Assembly (NCBI GenBank): GCA_025927665.1
Contig: JAICKZ010000191.1
Span: 1-6,317 of the forward strand
Source of the DNA: Steroidobacteraceae bacterium
Lineage (GTDB): Bacteria; Pseudomonadota; Gammaproteobacteria; Steroidobacterales; Steroidobacteraceae
Direction of reading: 5' to 3'
DNA length: 6,317 nucleotides
Both the position numbers and the translations under genes were made by a program. Positions 5,717 through 6,317 of this stretch are shown in pieces. Each line of letters opens with the position of its first letter. Position 1 is the stretch's first letter. The notes below the pieces were generated by a model, which saw only the letters and a program-made list of their open reading frames with translations, did not search any database and was not told the DNA's origin.

Positions 5717-6317
5717 AAGAAATAGAAACAGACATCCGATTCAAGATCTCTGGCAACTTGGCCATATTCTTAAACATTCTTTCTCTCGGCAGCTTGAATG
5801 TTTCAAAATGAATGTTCAGCGGATCATACAGAAGAGATTTCATTCCGCCTTTTTCTGCTGCCTCTATTCCTAATAAACTATCTTCTATAACAATGCACGC
5901 TGCTGGACTCACGCCCATCCCTTCCGCTGCGGCCAAGAATAAACCAGGTGACGGTTTCCATGAATTGATCACATATGAACTGTAAATATTTTTTCCGAAG
6001 AATTTTTCTAAACCAGTTAACCGGAGAGCCTGCAAAATTTTCTCAATAGGCCCACTTGATGCTACGCACATAGGCAACGAAATTTGTTCAAGAGCCAATT
6101 CAACTCCAGCAGTTGGTTTTAACTCACGTTCAAATAATTGAGTGACTAGATGCCTATATTCTTTTACGAAGTTCTCTGGCAGTTCGATTGAATTACGTAA
6201 CTGTAGATCCTCAAGGATAGTACTCAATTTATTACCACGGTATCGGTCCATCATTTCACTGGCACTCTCCGATACTCCGAGTTCTCGCAACTTGATTTCC
6301 AATCCAAGGTTACAGAG
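5715..6317 (-). CDS. HAD-superfamily phosphatase, YieH-like (partial, N-terminus beyond window)
   Basis: The frame is open from the window edge at 6317 to TAA at 5717-5715, giving 200 residues. The start lies outside: the in-frame TTG at 6302 is internal, because the five preceding codons remain in frame and align with the family. Numbering from the first visible codon, a helical cap region (about 1-75) precedes PMCVASSGP (82-90, HAD motif II with Ser87), SWKPSPGLFLAAAEGMG (motif III Lys121) and IEDSLLGIEAAEKGGM (motif IV acidic pair E145-D146). This matches subfamily I HAD phosphatases of the beta-phosphoglucomutase/YieH type; E. coli YieH, a 6-phosphogluconate phosphatase, shares the PMCV-S-GP, WKP-P and DDS motifs as I recall them. 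About 20 residues with the DxDGT nucleophile motif are missing only because of the window edge. A sugar-phosphate substrate is likely but unproven. Confidence 0.9.
   Translation of the reverse strand, partial: LCNLGLEIKLRELGVSESASEMMDRYRGNKLSTILEDLQLRNSIELPENFVKEYRHLVTQLFERELKPTAGVELALEQISLPMCVASSGPIEKILQALRLTGLEKFFGKNIYSSYVINSWKPSPGLFLAAAEGMGVSPAACIVIEDSLLGIEAAEKGGMKSLLYDPLNIHFETFKLPRERMFKNMAKLPEILNRMSVSIS

Overview
The window comes from a Gram-negative bacterium of moderate GC content, most likely a gammaproteobacterium. The clues are a lipoprotein-type NlpC/P60 enzyme, several Sec-exported periplasmic proteins, consensus Shine-Dalgarno sites and a HAD phosphatase resembling E. coli YieH. 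No rRNA, tRNA, CRISPR array, insertion sequence or phage gene was seen. The placement is inferred from family resemblance only.

Layout. (1) 1-1484, minus: an exported M28-type aminopeptidase-like protein with a PA insert, cut by the left edge. Its frame is intact, but most visible metal and catalytic positions are substituted, so it looks like a pseudo-peptidase. (2) 1522-2151, plus: a divergently transcribed NlpC/P60 lipoprotein with a complete Cys-His-His triad. (3) 2152-2645: a gene-poor stretch holding two overlapping hydrophobic reading frames that may be a broken small membrane-protein gene. (4) 2646-3191, plus: a two-CBS-domain protein. (5) 3341-4030, minus: a probable two-gene operon, PRC-barrel protein then a very serine-rich exported protein, facing the CBS gene across a hairpin-bearing spacer. 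(6) 4168-4698, minus: an exported DUF4142 protein with a near-perfect ribosome binding site. (7) 4953-5381, plus: a periplasmic class I cytochrome c, divergent from the DUF4142 gene. (8) 5382-5714: a gene-poor stretch with a possible TonB-like relic and a hairpin. (9) 5715-6317, minus: a HAD phosphatase cut by the right edge, with its nucleophile motif outside the window.

How they fit together. The left pair acts in the cell envelope (cell-wall peptide cleavage and a peptidase-fold protein). CBS, PRC-barrel and DUF4142 proteins are common in envelope and stress-response neighbourhoods of environmental proteobacteria, so the middle block may be a stress-related accessory cluster; that is inference from family types and adjacency. 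The strongest unusual signal is the M28 homologue that keeps the fold and the first zinc histidine but has lost the bridging aspartate, the catalytic glutamate and other core residues.
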